From the NCBI RefSeq assembly GCF_001638985.1, contig NW_017265159.1, forward strand, positions 673,113-722,799: a DNA stretch of 49,687 nucleotides, in the 5' to 3' direction. The stretch is from Phycomyces blakesleeanus NRRL 1555(-) (taxonomy: Eukaryota; Mucoromycota; Mucoromycetes; Mucorales; Phycomycetaceae). The stretch's first letter is position 1. Every line of letters begins with the position of its first letter. The notes under the pieces are model-generated. The model did no database searches and was not told the origin of the DNA. It saw only the letters and a list, made by a program, of their open reading frames with translations. Made by a program: the position numbers and the translations under genes. This document shows positions 21,901 through 31,586 of the stretch, in pieces.

Positions 21901-22022
21901 AGCTGAAGATTGTATGTAAGCTTGATATGCACACAGAATTTAACAACAAGCTTGTCATCAATCTCAGTAAATTTGGCTCCTACTGGTTCTTTGTTTCCTT
22001 GTTTTCGAATCGACAGTATTGA
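18906..22022 (+). CDS. Plavaka/CACTA-superfamily DDE transposase with N-terminal C2H2 finger
   Basis: This protein probably excises and inserts its own element. The frame opens at 18885 on TTG; the first ATG is 18906, giving 1038 aa without introns or breaks. A C2H2 finger (CSLCGKDFDRVWNLRRHLTK, then YH) lies at about 30-50, followed by an acidic stretch (DLEDDDSSDVDD). The central part has the Plavaka/Tnp2-like pattern: FTDDTSGNRSKQYNPYESW, IPKKKGASGMSLLPKIVEDF, WIEADTPCHSELCGL with YPCRKCYV, VEVLHNILLGVAKYLVNDLV, PKVHLLTHLPDDLRRFG and ETEKGEQFNKHIRERLMH. I take the Asp pair in FTDD, the Asp near SELCGL and the Glu of ETEKGEQFN as catalytic candidates. An intact frame amid dead elements suggests recent activity or domestication. 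Confidence 0.75.
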   Translation: MQRIINYPKNSRVVVSAPKGPGQHNFAFDDIGKTCSLCGKDFDRVWNLRRHLTKYHKLATHIANDISPQYADRNLASQRQTTNTAEPTAPDHNDDSVNEDLHVESDLEDDDSSDVDDMNSDGDDNVSEIELDAGESIIEMDEDTSPFESPSPGNHLYMHIRNSMLSSASNTSSSLDADLDLLREATGSHTTWNQYTSDTHPFPDLQSMVLLAFVDGDKDMVSRRILKKILFTISLVLKLHEEAIRKKSPFKLPRLDALLNYQTRKKSKIPVFPSTKVDIQLPENNTTSAYINLPSDHVRFLAANPKKARNMFSLPDRTPNQSICLQQGEKWRTHWYYQQPMFTHNGVDFWSGDIVNFMNDSTPACFLVESFHTIDNSAIFVQGYMAYILEGSQFIGIEVESTSIKLETLLGVDLTPVDIALCYSISPRKVFHLILRHKFLLEEPHFLKRHVLDETGKPIDPKLFYKVRISPIILFTDDTSGNRSKQYNPYESWSMKFAALSYEERSSIENIHFLSAIPKKKGASGMSLLPKIVEDFKRLENGLVMFSAKDNENVLVASPLLWIEADTPCHSELCGLRAPTSLYPCRKCYVRLQRFMPNLQSSSYYTGRHTARTKAHYLAAASTSGRGSTIPDAPLTGNALTASDLCFANRATDALLELQSFDPSTDTPVEVLHNILLGVAKYLVNDLVKVVLKKNPNQMARLSKALKDYENSQGMSRKFTRELRHCGSFLGRDYKVLLQILPAILVTEFANDSILSLITPSFVRLGRLCSLVFVRAVRYDYNMYIDEVEKAVTSLIQELHHYVITCEIEGHNPYSSKPKVHLLTHLPDDLRRFGTALHYETEKGEQFNKHIRERLMHTNRLNTSRDVCLKFAKQSAMRHIIDGGSWVSKDKMREKYGNSTAEFLKENFNDNVKNILFSGSRDFADNNDTDDITAKALCDNTFVVFMLKESRDQHAHPFIGKVSSLRVEHYRVESSPHAQVNNYLLAQKVSNDASTPLDQLKIVCKLDMHTEFNNKLVINLSKFGSYWFFVSLFSNRQY

Positions 22023-22390
22023 TTTTTTTTTTATCTTTATTAATAAAAAAAATTATTCAATAAAAAAAATTGTGATTTTCACCAAGTCATTTTTCGGTTT
22101 TGCCAAAATATTGAGAGGGTCCATTTATGGATACTTGCCCTTTTAAAATTGCCTTATGTAGTTGACAAGTCTCATAAAATGGGTCAAATTCGATATCCCG
22201 ATTAATCTGGGTTATATAGACCAATCAAAATGTATGTGAGTAAAATATTTCCAAATTTGATATCGAAAATCTCCCGTGGTGATATCGAGCTCTGAGTTTA
22301 TTTTTGTACTATAAAAAAATAAATGTAGTATATATTTTATTTAGCATTTTAAAGCAAGCCCAGTTTCTTGGACAAAATACTATGAATCCT
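22023..22390. other. Downstream flank of the Plavaka-like gene
   Basis: Just after the stop are T- and A-rich tracts that include AATAAA on both strands. The inverted 18-bp motif at 22267-22284 matches the left-side copy. No gene is visible. Confidence 0.5.
22267..22284 (-). repeat. Inverted 18-bp motif flanking the Plavaka-like ORF (right copy)
   Basis: Reverse complement of the motif at 17829-17846 with one mismatch. It may mark the right terminal or subterminal region of the transposon. Confidence 0.4.
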
Positions 22391-22720
22391 ACACTGTGGT
22401 AAATGGCAGCATTTATAACTCTGTACTCATAGCTTTTATACGCGCTCGTATCGAATATACACTGTCTCATTCAGAGAACTTTAATAAATCTGAGCCTGTC
22501 ACAGCTCCATACAAACAAAAAAGAATATACACTGTGGTAAATTGCAGCATTTATAACTCCGTACTCGTAGCTTTCATACGCACTCGTATCGAATATACGC
22601 GCTCATAGATATGTCGGGGAAGATTTTTCAGCCAATAGAACTACTCAAATATGAAGAGCTTATAACTCTGGGCTCGTAGCTTTTCTACGCACTCGTATCA
22701 AATATACGCGCTCGTAGATT
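22391..22720 (+). repeat. Three tandem promoter-like monomers upstream of LINE ORF1
   Basis: Three related blocks start with TTATAACTC at about 22413, 22551 and 22660. Each continues with a CTCRTAGCTTT segment, ACGC.CTCGTATC.AATATA and, in the last two, CGCGCTC.TAGA. The first two also share ACACTGTGGTAAAT upstream. They sit immediately before LINE ORF1 and resemble the 5' UTR monomers that serve as internal promoters in some L1 lineages. Confidence 0.7.
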
Positions 22721-22778
22721 CTCCAGCAAATGCGATTTGTGGGATCTCAGATTGTTTTTGCATCTAATCCAATCACAC

Positions 22779-24173
22779 ATGGCTCTTCCCATTACTCCAC
22801 CGGATCTACTTGGGGACCCCCCCTCAACTTTCGGCTCACCCTCACCTCACTCCACCACCCCATCCAGCCCCACCACCTCACAACGCACGTACTCGGTCGC
22901 TTCTACTCTCGCACCTACTGCTCTTCTTCCTCACCAACCTCATATCATATATGGCGATTCCATTGATGGGTTACCACGTATCTGGCGTGCTGGTACCGCA
23001 CCCCACACTGTTTTTTATAACGCTCCTCTTCCCACTTCTCCTCTCCACAATGCCTTCTGGCATGCCCTGAAAAGCTCTGCTTTTGCAGACTCTATCGTAA
23101 AAGGTACTCTTCCCAGTCGTTCTGCTCCTACTGCTCTCGAGGTCCAATTCCTTGATGCTGCTTCCTGTGCTATTGCGTGCGCGCATCCTATTTCCGTTTC
23201 TGATCAACACTTCCCAGTCTGTATTGCCGTTGCTCCTGGTCGCAAGGTATATCGGGTAACATTGTCTCGACTCCCTGGTGTTCGTTATCCTGATTTAGTA
23301 ACTGGACTTCAATGGTGCCTTGCCCCTTTTGGAATTGTACACGAAATTGTGGTCCGCGAGAGTTATACCTTTTTCGATGGCACTGGCAGTGTCCTCCTTG
23401 AACGACCCGACCCACCAGCTCAGCAAGTCGCCAAGCTTGCCTACAAGATTTCTTACAACAACAACACTACCATCCTTGGAGAATGGGCACATATGGGCTC
23501 CCATTGCAAATACTGCAAACAAATAAGCCACAACATCGATGCCTGCCCTGCACGCTCTTCAGAAACACGCACCTGTCACAGCTCCAACAAGCCTGGCCAT
23601 TTGCAAGCTAACTGTCCCCACGTCTCCGAACCTGCTCGTAGGTCAGCAACCACTAACAAACGCTCTCGCCACCTCAACCGTGTTCCTCACCAGGATTGCA
23701 TTGTGCTGCCCCGCCCCCTGACAACTAATCTCCCCACTGGTACATCTGCGGATTCCATCCACAATCCGGCTAACAAAGCTTCATCTTCTCTTCTGCCGAT
23801 TGAACCACAACGCAAAGCCAAGGTAGTCAACCATGCTGAAGAGGAAACACCATCCGACAACACCGCCTATATTGTAGATCCTGAAGACGACACAATGCTC
23901 GACGCCCTTCCAGAACAGGTAAATTCTGACAAAGCCCAATTGCAACAGGAGCCTGAGAAGGCCACCGATGAGCAGGCTCTCCTGGAGGCTATTCAGGCTA
24001 CTGAAACTGAAAGAGTACGTCGTCTTACCCGACATACGCCCAACCGCAACACGAGACGCAGTCTTTCCACGTCCCCCACACGCAGGAACACTGCCTCTTG
24101 TAACTCTTCGCTCTCCCCTCCACCCCGGTTCACCCGTCAAGCCCTCGGCGCAGAGGCCAAATCTAACCAATGA
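22779..24173 (+). CDS. LINE ORF1 protein with CCHC zinc knuckle
   Basis: A Gag-like RNA-binding protein that should package element RNA. I take the first ATG in the frame (22779, MALPITPPDLLGD), giving 464 aa. A P/S/T-rich N-terminus precedes a folded region containing FPVCIAVAPGRKVYRV and LVTGLQWCLAPFGIV. The first knuckle is canonical (CKYCKQISHNIDAC, Cx2Cx4Hx4C). The second (CHSSNKPGHLQANC) has Ser in place of its second Cys. The C-terminus is disordered and basic/acidic. The stop TGA overlaps the ORF2 ATG as ATGA at 24170-24173, suggesting termination-reinitiation. Confidence 0.8.
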   Translation: MALPITPPDLLGDPPSTFGSPSPHSTTPSSPTTSQRTYSVASTLAPTALLPHQPHIIYGDSIDGLPRIWRAGTAPHTVFYNAPLPTSPLHNAFWHALKSSAFADSIVKGTLPSRSAPTALEVQFLDAASCAIACAHPISVSDQHFPVCIAVAPGRKVYRVTLSRLPGVRYPDLVTGLQWCLAPFGIVHEIVVRESYTFFDGTGSVLLERPDPPAQQVAKLAYKISYNNNTTILGEWAHMGSHCKYCKQISHNIDACPARSSETRTCHSSNKPGHLQANCPHVSEPARRSATTNKRSRHLNRVPHQDCIVLPRPLTTNLPTGTSADSIHNPANKASSSLLPIEPQRKAKVVNHAEEETPSDNTAYIVDPEDDTMLDALPEQVNSDKAQLQQEPEKATDEQALLEAIQATETERVRRLTRHTPNRNTRRSLSTSPTRRNTASCNSSLSPPPRFTRQALGAEAKSNQ

Positions 24174-27100
24174 TTACCATTGGAACTATGAACTGCAGAG
24201 GCCTCCCCAAGGTGGGACGACCCGAAACACGCTCATTATTTATACGCCGCTTACGTTCGAAAGGAATTGATCTCCTCGCCCTTCAAGAAACCCATGCCCA
24301 CTCTATTGCTCTTCAAGACACATTTACTATGCAATTCCAATCTTCTTCTCTTTGGTCTCCTCATTGTGGACTTGTATGCCTTTCAAAAGATATTATGCTT
24401 ACTGATCCATTGTTTAGTATATGCGGCCGCTGCATCACTGCTACGGTATCTCACGCACAGTCTATGTTCAACTCTTTCCGTATCTGTGTCATTTATGCTC
24501 CTGCTACTTATTGCGAACGACATTCATTCCTCACCTCTCTTCTTCACAATCCTCTCTTGATACCCGCGTCACCCACTAATATGATTCTATTGGGCGACCT
24601 CAATCACTCACTCACTACTACCACCGCCCATAGCACTCCACCTCGCCCATGGCTTCAATTTCTCACTGACCGCCTTGTGGACTGTGTGACTCCCACCGGC
24701 AAGGTACCTCAACCTACCTTTCACCGTGGGACATCATCCTCCACAATTGACTACATATTCGCCTCCTCCGACCTTGCTTCTTGTGTCACCTCACACTCGG
24801 TGGAATATATACACTCACAGTGGTCTGACCATTGTCTGGTCACAGTCGCACTCTCCCTTCCTTCTTCTCAGACCAGTGGTAAAGGCCTTTGGCGGGCGAA
24901 CCCTCGCCTTGCTCAGCTCACTTCCTTCCAGGACGAACTTTCTGTCTTTCTTTACACCTTTGTTCCCACTCTCCCCGCCTCCAATTCCCCACAGACAAAC
25001 TGGGATTTAGTCAAGTCTGAAGTGACTAGATTCATTAAACGTTTCTCTCGTCGAATCTCACCTTCCCTGTCCACTCTAGAAGCACAACTTCAAAGTCGGC
25101 ATGATAAGTTGATTCTTCGGTTTCGCCATCAACCTGCCCAGAACTTTCAGCTTCCTGTAATCGAACGCAAGCTCCAACAGGTTCAACTGGAACGCGTAGA
25201 AATTCTTGTTCTCCGGGCTGGCCGACAATGGCGCGAACAGGGTGAAACCTCTGCCGGTTTCCTTAAACGCACCGTTGCTACACGTCAGTCCAAAAAACTC
25301 ATCACCAGCCTACGCCATCCTGTTACCGACTATCTTTGCACTGAGCCTGACAGCATGATGGAGGCTGCTGCCGCCTTCTATGAGACTCTCTACTCTCCTG
25401 AGCCCATCACTTCTGCTGCTGTTGACGATCTTCTCCAGAATCTTCCTGACAATCTTGCCCTCACTGATCTCACTCAACATTGCCTCACTCGCAAATTTTC
25501 CCTCGACACTATTTGTCAAGGTGCCTCTCGATTCCCCAATGCCAGTAGCCCTGATCCTGACGGATTGCCATACGAGATTCCGCGACTCATACTTGACCAC
25601 CCCAAATGCTCCACTCTTGTCTCGCGTGTATATAACAAAGCTTTGTTGGATGGTGTCTTTCCCCCCACTTGGATGTCCACCTGCGTGTGTCTTCTCCCGA
25701 AAAAAGGCGACCTTACCTCCCTTCGGAATTGGCGACCCATCGCACTTATCAACACTGATGCTAAGGTCTTCACTCGTCTTCTTAACTCTCGTTTGATCTC
25801 TGCTGCCACTCCTCTTGTCACTCCCTACCAAACTGGTTTTGTTCAAGGACGATTTATTGCTGATAATGGGATGCTCACCCGGATGGTCATGGCTCAGGCA
25901 CTTCAGGAAAGCTCGACTGGAGTGGGTCTTCTTCTTGATCAGGAGAAAGTGTACGACCGAGTCCACCCAGAATACTTGCGCCGAGTTCTCGATCACTTTT
26001 GCTTTCCTAAATCTATAATAACTTGTATCACCCAATTGTTTTTCTCTACACAGATTCAGATCAACGTTAATGGCTTCCTATCTCGCCCTCTCACACAATT
26101 GCGTGGCCTCCGTCAAGGCGACCCTCTCTCTCCCATCGTGTTTAATTTGGCTTTTGAACCTTTGTTGCGACGGGTTATAAGTGATCAATCCTTCCTCGGT
26201 TTTCGACCTTCTGTCCCTGATAGTGTGGCTACTATTCCTCCTATTAAACTTCTAGCTTATGCCGACGATCTTCTGGTATTTCTCCCAGATCCGGCTCACC
26301 TTGCTCGACTCCACACACATCTCACCACCTATTCTGCTGCGTCCAATGCGCGTATCAACCTCCACAAAACGCAAGCTTTCTCACTATCTGGTAGTCCTCT
26401 CCCCGATTGGACCTCCACCCTCCGTTGTCATAACATTACCAATTGGCATGACCGCACCTTGCCCGCACCTTGCCCGCACCTCGCCCGCACCTCTCCATTA
26501 TCTTGGCTTTCCATTGATTCACTCCAAGGCTCAACGGGACTCGTTCTGCTCATCTCTTCTCCAAAGGATTGAGGACAGCTGCAATCTTCACTCATCTCGC
26601 TGTCTCTCCTTTCGGGGTAAAGCCACCGTTCTAACATCTCTCATACTCTCTCAGCTTTGGCATGTTTTGCGTGTGGTCTCTCTACCTATGTCCTTCTTTC
26701 AGAAGATCAGGTCCATCATGGGTAGCTTCCTTCAACGTGGCACCTTCCCCCCGATTTCTTTGGATACTTTCTGCCTCCCACGCATGCAAGGTGGACTTGG
26801 TATCATCGATACTAAGACGCAGCAGAGCGCTCTACAACTTCGTTGGCTTCAACCTATCGTCCGCGCTCCTCGGTCCCCACCTGGTTTGGTCCCGCGCTGG
26901 ATGTCCAGATTGTTACAGGCTTCACTTCAATCTCTTTCTCCCCTATTTCCCCTTCTATTTCCAAGTATGCGTCCTTCTGGATGGCGGGATCTTACCTCTC
27001 CTCTACATTTAGCCTTCGCTGCCATTGACCATCTGCCGCACAACTTTGATAATGTTGTGGTAAATTCGACTACTTGCCTTGCTTTGCCTCTCTCAGCGGT

Positions 27101-27974
27101 CACCATTGTCCCTGCTTCCCAAGCACGCTTCCCCCCATCTTGGCAAGATCTTTTGGTTTCCCACCTCTACACCTTTGACCCTGTCCTGGCGTCGCTACGG
27201 TCTATCTCCATCACCAGCAGCCATCCACGCTCTCGTGTTATTAATAAGTTCCTTGGCCGAGTTCAACTCAACACTCTCACATTACATTCGATAATCGTTC
27301 GTGCTTGTTGCTCTCCTCGTGAACTGACCGAACAATATCCGTCTCTGTTCGTTCAAGATGGCACATCAATTGACTTGTTCCCTTTCTTTAATGCGTTCGT
27401 ACCTTCTCAGACTTGGGCACGCCTTTCCACACGCACTTTCCGCGGGCTGTGCTCCCACCATCTCGTCCGTGCCCGCTATTTCGATCCCCCTCGTGGCTCT
27501 CATCATTGGCGGACATTTTGGTCTTTCCCCCTTCCCCTGGTGGCTCGTAACATTTGGTTTCGTGGTCTACACGACAAGATTTCTTGCCGAGCCCGTCTTC
27601 ACTCTTTGCTTCCTCTCGCCTTTCCCTCTCCTACCTGCTCTATTTGCTCTCTCTTCTCCGACTCCCAAGACCACTTCTTCTTCACTTGTCCTCTCAAAAA
27701 CGCGGTGTGGATCGGCATGTGGCTGGAATTCTTTGGCACAATACCTACCCCAACCGCATTACACAACGCTTTTCACTTCTTCTCTTTTCCCTCTTCCTTA
27801 AACTCGTCTATTCCCCCTTCTACCGTCTTTGGATGCACCCTCCTTGCGATATGGCGTCACCACTGGACTTTCATTTTTGACGATTCACCATTTGTTCCTT
27901 CTGCTGTTGTTGGTACGGCTCGCAAGACCCTAACCCGCATTTGCCAAGAATTAGACCTCAATCCTCTCTTTTAA
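24170..27974 (+). pseudogene. LINE ORF2 endonuclease-reverse transcriptase, one frameshift
   Basis: ORF2 would nick target DNA and reverse-transcribe element RNA. The endonuclease has MNCRGLP, LALQETH, LLGDLNHS, SSTIDYIF and WSDHCLV. The RT has SPDPDGLPYEI, LLLDQEKVYDRV (motif A), LRQGDPLSPIVF (motif B) and LLAYADDLLVF (motif C), all with catalytic residues. The first frame ends at 26572. The true continuation (HYLGFPLIHSKAQR onward) is in another frame to 27974 and ends with a Cx2Cx8Hx4C motif (CSICSLFSDSQDHFFFTC). The switch coincides with three copies of an 11-bp unit at 26458-26490. Everything else is intact, so this is a very young lesion. Confidence 0.85.
26458..26490 (+). repeat. Three tandem 11-bp units at the ORF2 frameshift
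   Basis: Units are CTTGCCCGCAC twice and CTCGCCCGCAC once. One copy would keep the frame; three copies add 22 bp and shift it. Confidence 0.85.
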
Positions 27975-28640
27975 AACTTATACTTATACTTATTATAATT
28001 AACAAAAACAAAAACCCCCAAAAACATTGAAAAAGCTAGAAAACCCTCCAAACAAATGCTGTAATCACTCTTTTGATTATCTTCTTTTGAGTGTCACCAG
28101 ACCCCCCAAGCCTAATAAAATGCTTCTTACATCTAATCCAATCAATTGCTCCAAATATGGTAGATCTATACCTTTTTAGGTACTTTAAATTTTCTTATAA
28201 TTGGTCCAACAAACTTAATGTTTTATAGCAAAATATTTTTATTTTTTGACTTTATTAATAGTAAAAGTAATAAAATAAGGCTCTTCTTTAACCTTCTCAT
28301 ATCTATAGCATTGCCTCTAACAAAGGGTACTAAAAAATAGTAGACAAATGATAAAATAAGTATGTAAAGAAGAAGACTATAATAATTTTAAATTAAATAA
28401 AATATAGTAAAAGTCTAATTAAAATTGTAAGATCAAGGTCTTTATAAGCTCCTAGATATCGCTTTGGCCAGAAATAAAAAAGAGAGTTTCGTTTAACATT
28501 ACAAGAGCTATAGCTATATATCATTCTATCTATAAAATATGTGTATGTGTGCTTATCTTGTAAGGCTTTGATAAAAGGTTTTGTGTTATAGGGTCTTGTT
28601 ATAGATCTCTTGCTTAGTATTGTTATCGTCCAAAAGCTAT
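27975..28640. other. AT-rich spacer left of the MULE
   Basis: It contains the LINE 3' flank with CAAAAACAAAAACCCC tracts and then featureless AT-rich DNA. The minus-strand ORF in this stretch (28393-28704) has no recognisable domain and runs into the transposon terminus. Confidence 0.5.
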
Positions 28641-28649
28641 AAACTATAA
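28641..28649 (+). repeat. 9-bp target-site duplication, left copy
   Basis: AAACTATAA directly adjoins the left terminus and recurs at 33319-33327 directly after the right terminus. Nine base pairs is the typical MULE duplication length. Confidence 0.75.
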
Positions 28650-28802
28650 CAGCGATCTTAGGGGACGGGGGGTTTTTGGCTATGGGGACGGGGGGTAACG
28701 GCACCGCACAATTTAAGGTGACTGCGAGTCCGAGGCCCGGCTATAAAGTGTCTTGAAGAACCCCCTGTCCCCATTCTTTATAAGCACACCCCTGTCCCCA
28801 TC
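28650..28802 (+). repeat. Left fold-back terminus of the MULE
   Basis: The outer part (28650-28700) has two GGGGACGGGGGG blocks. An inner part has the inverted motif twice (CCCCCTGTCCCC near 28763-28776 and CCCCTGTCCCC near 28790-28800), so the end can fold back on itself. The outer part aligns with the reverse complement of the right terminus, allowing one indel. Confidence 0.7.
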
Positions 28803-28925
28803 TTTAGATCATTCCAATTTCCCGGGAAAAATAAAAACACCCCCTTTCTTAAAGTCATTAACATTTAGTTGTAAGAATAAAAAATAATATTTCCAAATAA
28901 CAAGATATGATGCCTTTTTTACGTT

Positions 28926-28968
28926 ATGTACATTGCATACATTGCATACATTGCGTACATTGCATACA
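28926..28968 (+). repeat. Short tandem 10-bp repeat upstream of transposase
   Basis: About four units of TACATTGCA/G in a row lie about 50 bp before the transposase ATG, inside the MULE 5' region. Confidence 0.7.
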
Positions 28969-29015
28969 TGAATCAATAAAAATACTTATATAACTACAGT
29001 GCTCTTTTATTAAAT

Positions 29016-31552
29016 ATGAACACCAACTTCAATACCCCTATTGAGAAGATGTACTCGCTTAAAACAACTCTCTCATTCCCCGAGAATGGTTATCCTGACA
29101 AGCAGAGTGTTCTTCAAGCCGTAAACGATTACGCCCTTTCTAATAACTTCACCGTTAAGATTAAGGACGGAAAATTCCCTATTCTTCACATTGCTTGTTC
29201 AAAGGCTGGTGTTTATCGTGACAAGCGCAATATAAGTGATGAGAAAAGAAAGAAGACGCCCAACTCTTCTCTTACTGGATGCCCCTATCTCTTAAGATTT
29301 TCTTATAAGAAGAAGAGCGAAAGATATCTTCCTTTGCCCGCCTATGGGGAAAACGAACATTGCCACAACCACCCTGTCACCCCTGAGAATTTGGCTTCTT
29401 CTCACCAAGGAAGAATGTCTCTTTTGACTGCTGAAGATGCCACTATTGCAAAGAAAATGTTGGAGAATCACGCCAAGTCCCGTGATGTTCAGAAGGCAAC
29501 AAGTGACAAGGTGACAGGAATGAGAAAGCTGAGGATCAGCGATATCAACAATCTCAAGTACAGTGCTACTCGTGGTGATGAGGAGTCTGCCCATGGCGCT
29601 ACTGAGCTCATCAGAACAATGGAAGCAAAGGGATTTTCCGTTCTCTACGAGTTTAATGAGAGAAATAGACTCACTCATATATTTTTTACGAACGATATAA
29701 TGATCAAGAGAGCTCGACGTTTCCCCGATGTCTTTATTGTGGATGCTACATACAAGACAAACTGCGCGAAGATGCCATTGGTTTGCGTAGAGGGTGTCAG
29801 TAACCTAGGTGGAGAAAGGTTGAAGAGCTTTCCTGTGGCCTTTGCATGGGTAGCCGATGAGACAGAGAAGAGCTATGTTTGGTTTGTGAAGTCTCTGAAA
29901 GCAATTGTTTTGGAGGGGGTTGATAAAGCCCCTATATTTGTTACAGACAAATGTAAAGCATTGATGAATGCGCTTGATTCCGAGTTCCCCTTGGCCAAGA
30001 AGCTTCTGTGTGGTTGGCATATGATCAACAACATTGCCAAAATGGCAAAAAAAAACAATGAAGCCAGGAAAAGAAAAAGAGTTGTGCACACATTTAGTCA
30101 ACAAAATGATCTTCGGAGATAAACGCGATGTCTTTGATGAAAATCTTGAGCTTTTCAAATCGCTGTCATCTCGGAAAGATTTCCAAAGTAAAGAGCAGCT
30201 AGAAGACAATGATGATGATTCTACGAAGGTTGTAGAAAAAAGAACTCTAGAAAAGTACTTTGAAGATGAGTGGATGCCGTGCAAGGAAAAGTGGGCTGGC
30301 TACCTCACTAGTCAATTAAAACATTTTGACTGTGTGACAACACAACGTGTCGAGAGTGGCCATAATGCTCTGAAAAGAAAAATCTCGGCTCTTCAGTCAT
30401 TGAACTCTTCATTTGAGCAAATTTGCTCCTATCTTCTCCAGTTCGAGGGCGACTATCAGGACCTTGAGTTGAATGAGGCAACTATCACAGATGCCAGAAT
30501 ATACCATGAACCTCGCCTCCGTGGATTGATTCACCACGTCTCCAGAATTGGTTTGATCACCATCCGTGCTGAGCTTCTAGAAGAGGTTGTACCTGGTGAG
30601 CTTTGCAATTGCAGAGTAAAAGTGGTGTTTGGTCTTCCTTGTCGCCATGATCTGCCAAGAGATCGTATGTTGCTATTATCAGACATTCCTGAAAGATGGA
30701 TTCTGTCTTCTTCTTTGGGTGAACGTTTGAAGCAACTGGAATGTGACGTTTTTCTACAGAAAATCGACGTTGAAAAGCCTGCCCCGTGGGTGAAATGTAT
30801 AACAAAGCTTGAACAATTGTTTCGTCAGTGTGAAGGGAATTAACAAGTCCAGAATCTTATGGCAATGGTTGATGAACTTGTTGACAATGCTGGTGAAATA
30901 ATTGACCATCCAAATGTTGTATTTCCTTTGGCAAGTGAGGTCAAAGCTCCTGGAAGACCTAAGCACGTCAAAAGGAAAACTGCTCTCCCAAAGGACTTTG
31001 TCCGTCACAAGCACAGACATCTCCTTGTGCAAAAGAACAAAGTAAACATGCAACATACACAAACATGATTTCACAATCTAATACATATTTATTCTTTATT
31101 TCTTTAGAATGATATCAGAAGTATTTTGAAAGAAGGACTTAAAGAAGTGATGAAGGAGTTCTTAGAGGAAGAGCCTCTCAAAAAAAGTAATTTATAATTG
31201 TTTTTTTTGTGAAATTACAATGTAATATCTAATGCTTACTATTTCTAGTCATAAAAGAAATAAAAAAAGAAACCCAATTCGCTGAAAAACAAGAGCCTCT
31301 CGAAGAAGGTAATTTTTGATAACTTATAAATGAATCACAAAATATTTTGTATGGTTTGCTCACACATTGCATGTTTTCTCTATAGCTAAAACAACCAATT
31401 TCGCTAAAAAGCAAGAGCCTCTCGAAGAAGGTAACCGATAAGATATTTTACTAAAATTAAATGCTAAATGTTACATTGTTTTTTGTTTCTTCTTAGCTGA
31501 AAAATATTCCTCTGGAATTAAAAAACCTAAACATCTCCAAGACAACTACTGA
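29016..31552 (+). pseudogene. MULE transposase (FAR1-type DNA-binding, DDE, SWIM), frameshifted
   Basis: The N-terminus is a FAR1/WRKY-GCM1-like zinc domain (HIACSKAGVYRDK ... LTGCPYLLRFSY ... CHNHPV). The MULE core has VDATYKTN (first Asp), FVTDKCKALMNAL (second Asp), LCGWHMINNI and TTQRVESGHNALKRK (Glu). A SWIM finger follows: CNCRVKVVFGLPCRH. The frame shifts by one base at the A9 run 30047-30055. TAA at 30841-30843 interrupts it, but the same frame continues through VKAPGRPKHVKRK to 31041. Small exons then fit GT-AG rules and phase at 31108-31186, 31249-31308, 31386-31430 and 31497-31552. Exons two and three of this tail are near-duplicates ending KQEPLEEG. The start is the ATG at 29016. 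Confidence 0.75.
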
Positions 31553-31586
31553 TACGATTTGCCTAGTCCGAAAAAAACAAAACAAA

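Larger units (their letters stand above)
22391..28010 (+). mobile_element. L1/Tx1-like LINE with 5' monomers, ORF1 and ORF2
   Basis: The element comprises tandem 5' monomers, ORF1 (22779-24173), ORF2 (24170-27974) and a short A-rich 3' region. The RT pattern (LPKKGDLTSLRNWRPIALIN, QTGFVQGRFIADN, RQGDPLSP, YADD) is L1/Tx1-type. Base composition is C-rich on this strand and clearly unlike the AT-rich flanks. The 3' end is uncertain; no target duplication was found by eye. Confidence 0.8.

Noticed and set aside
17735..22300. Simple terminal inverted repeats for the Plavaka-like element
   Set aside because: Matching blocks on the two sides are in non-collinear order, so only one inverted motif pair is reported, with low confidence.
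28393..28704. 103-codon minus-strand ORF at the left MULE end
   Set aside because: It crosses the transposon terminus, so its N-terminus is TIR sequence; no domain.
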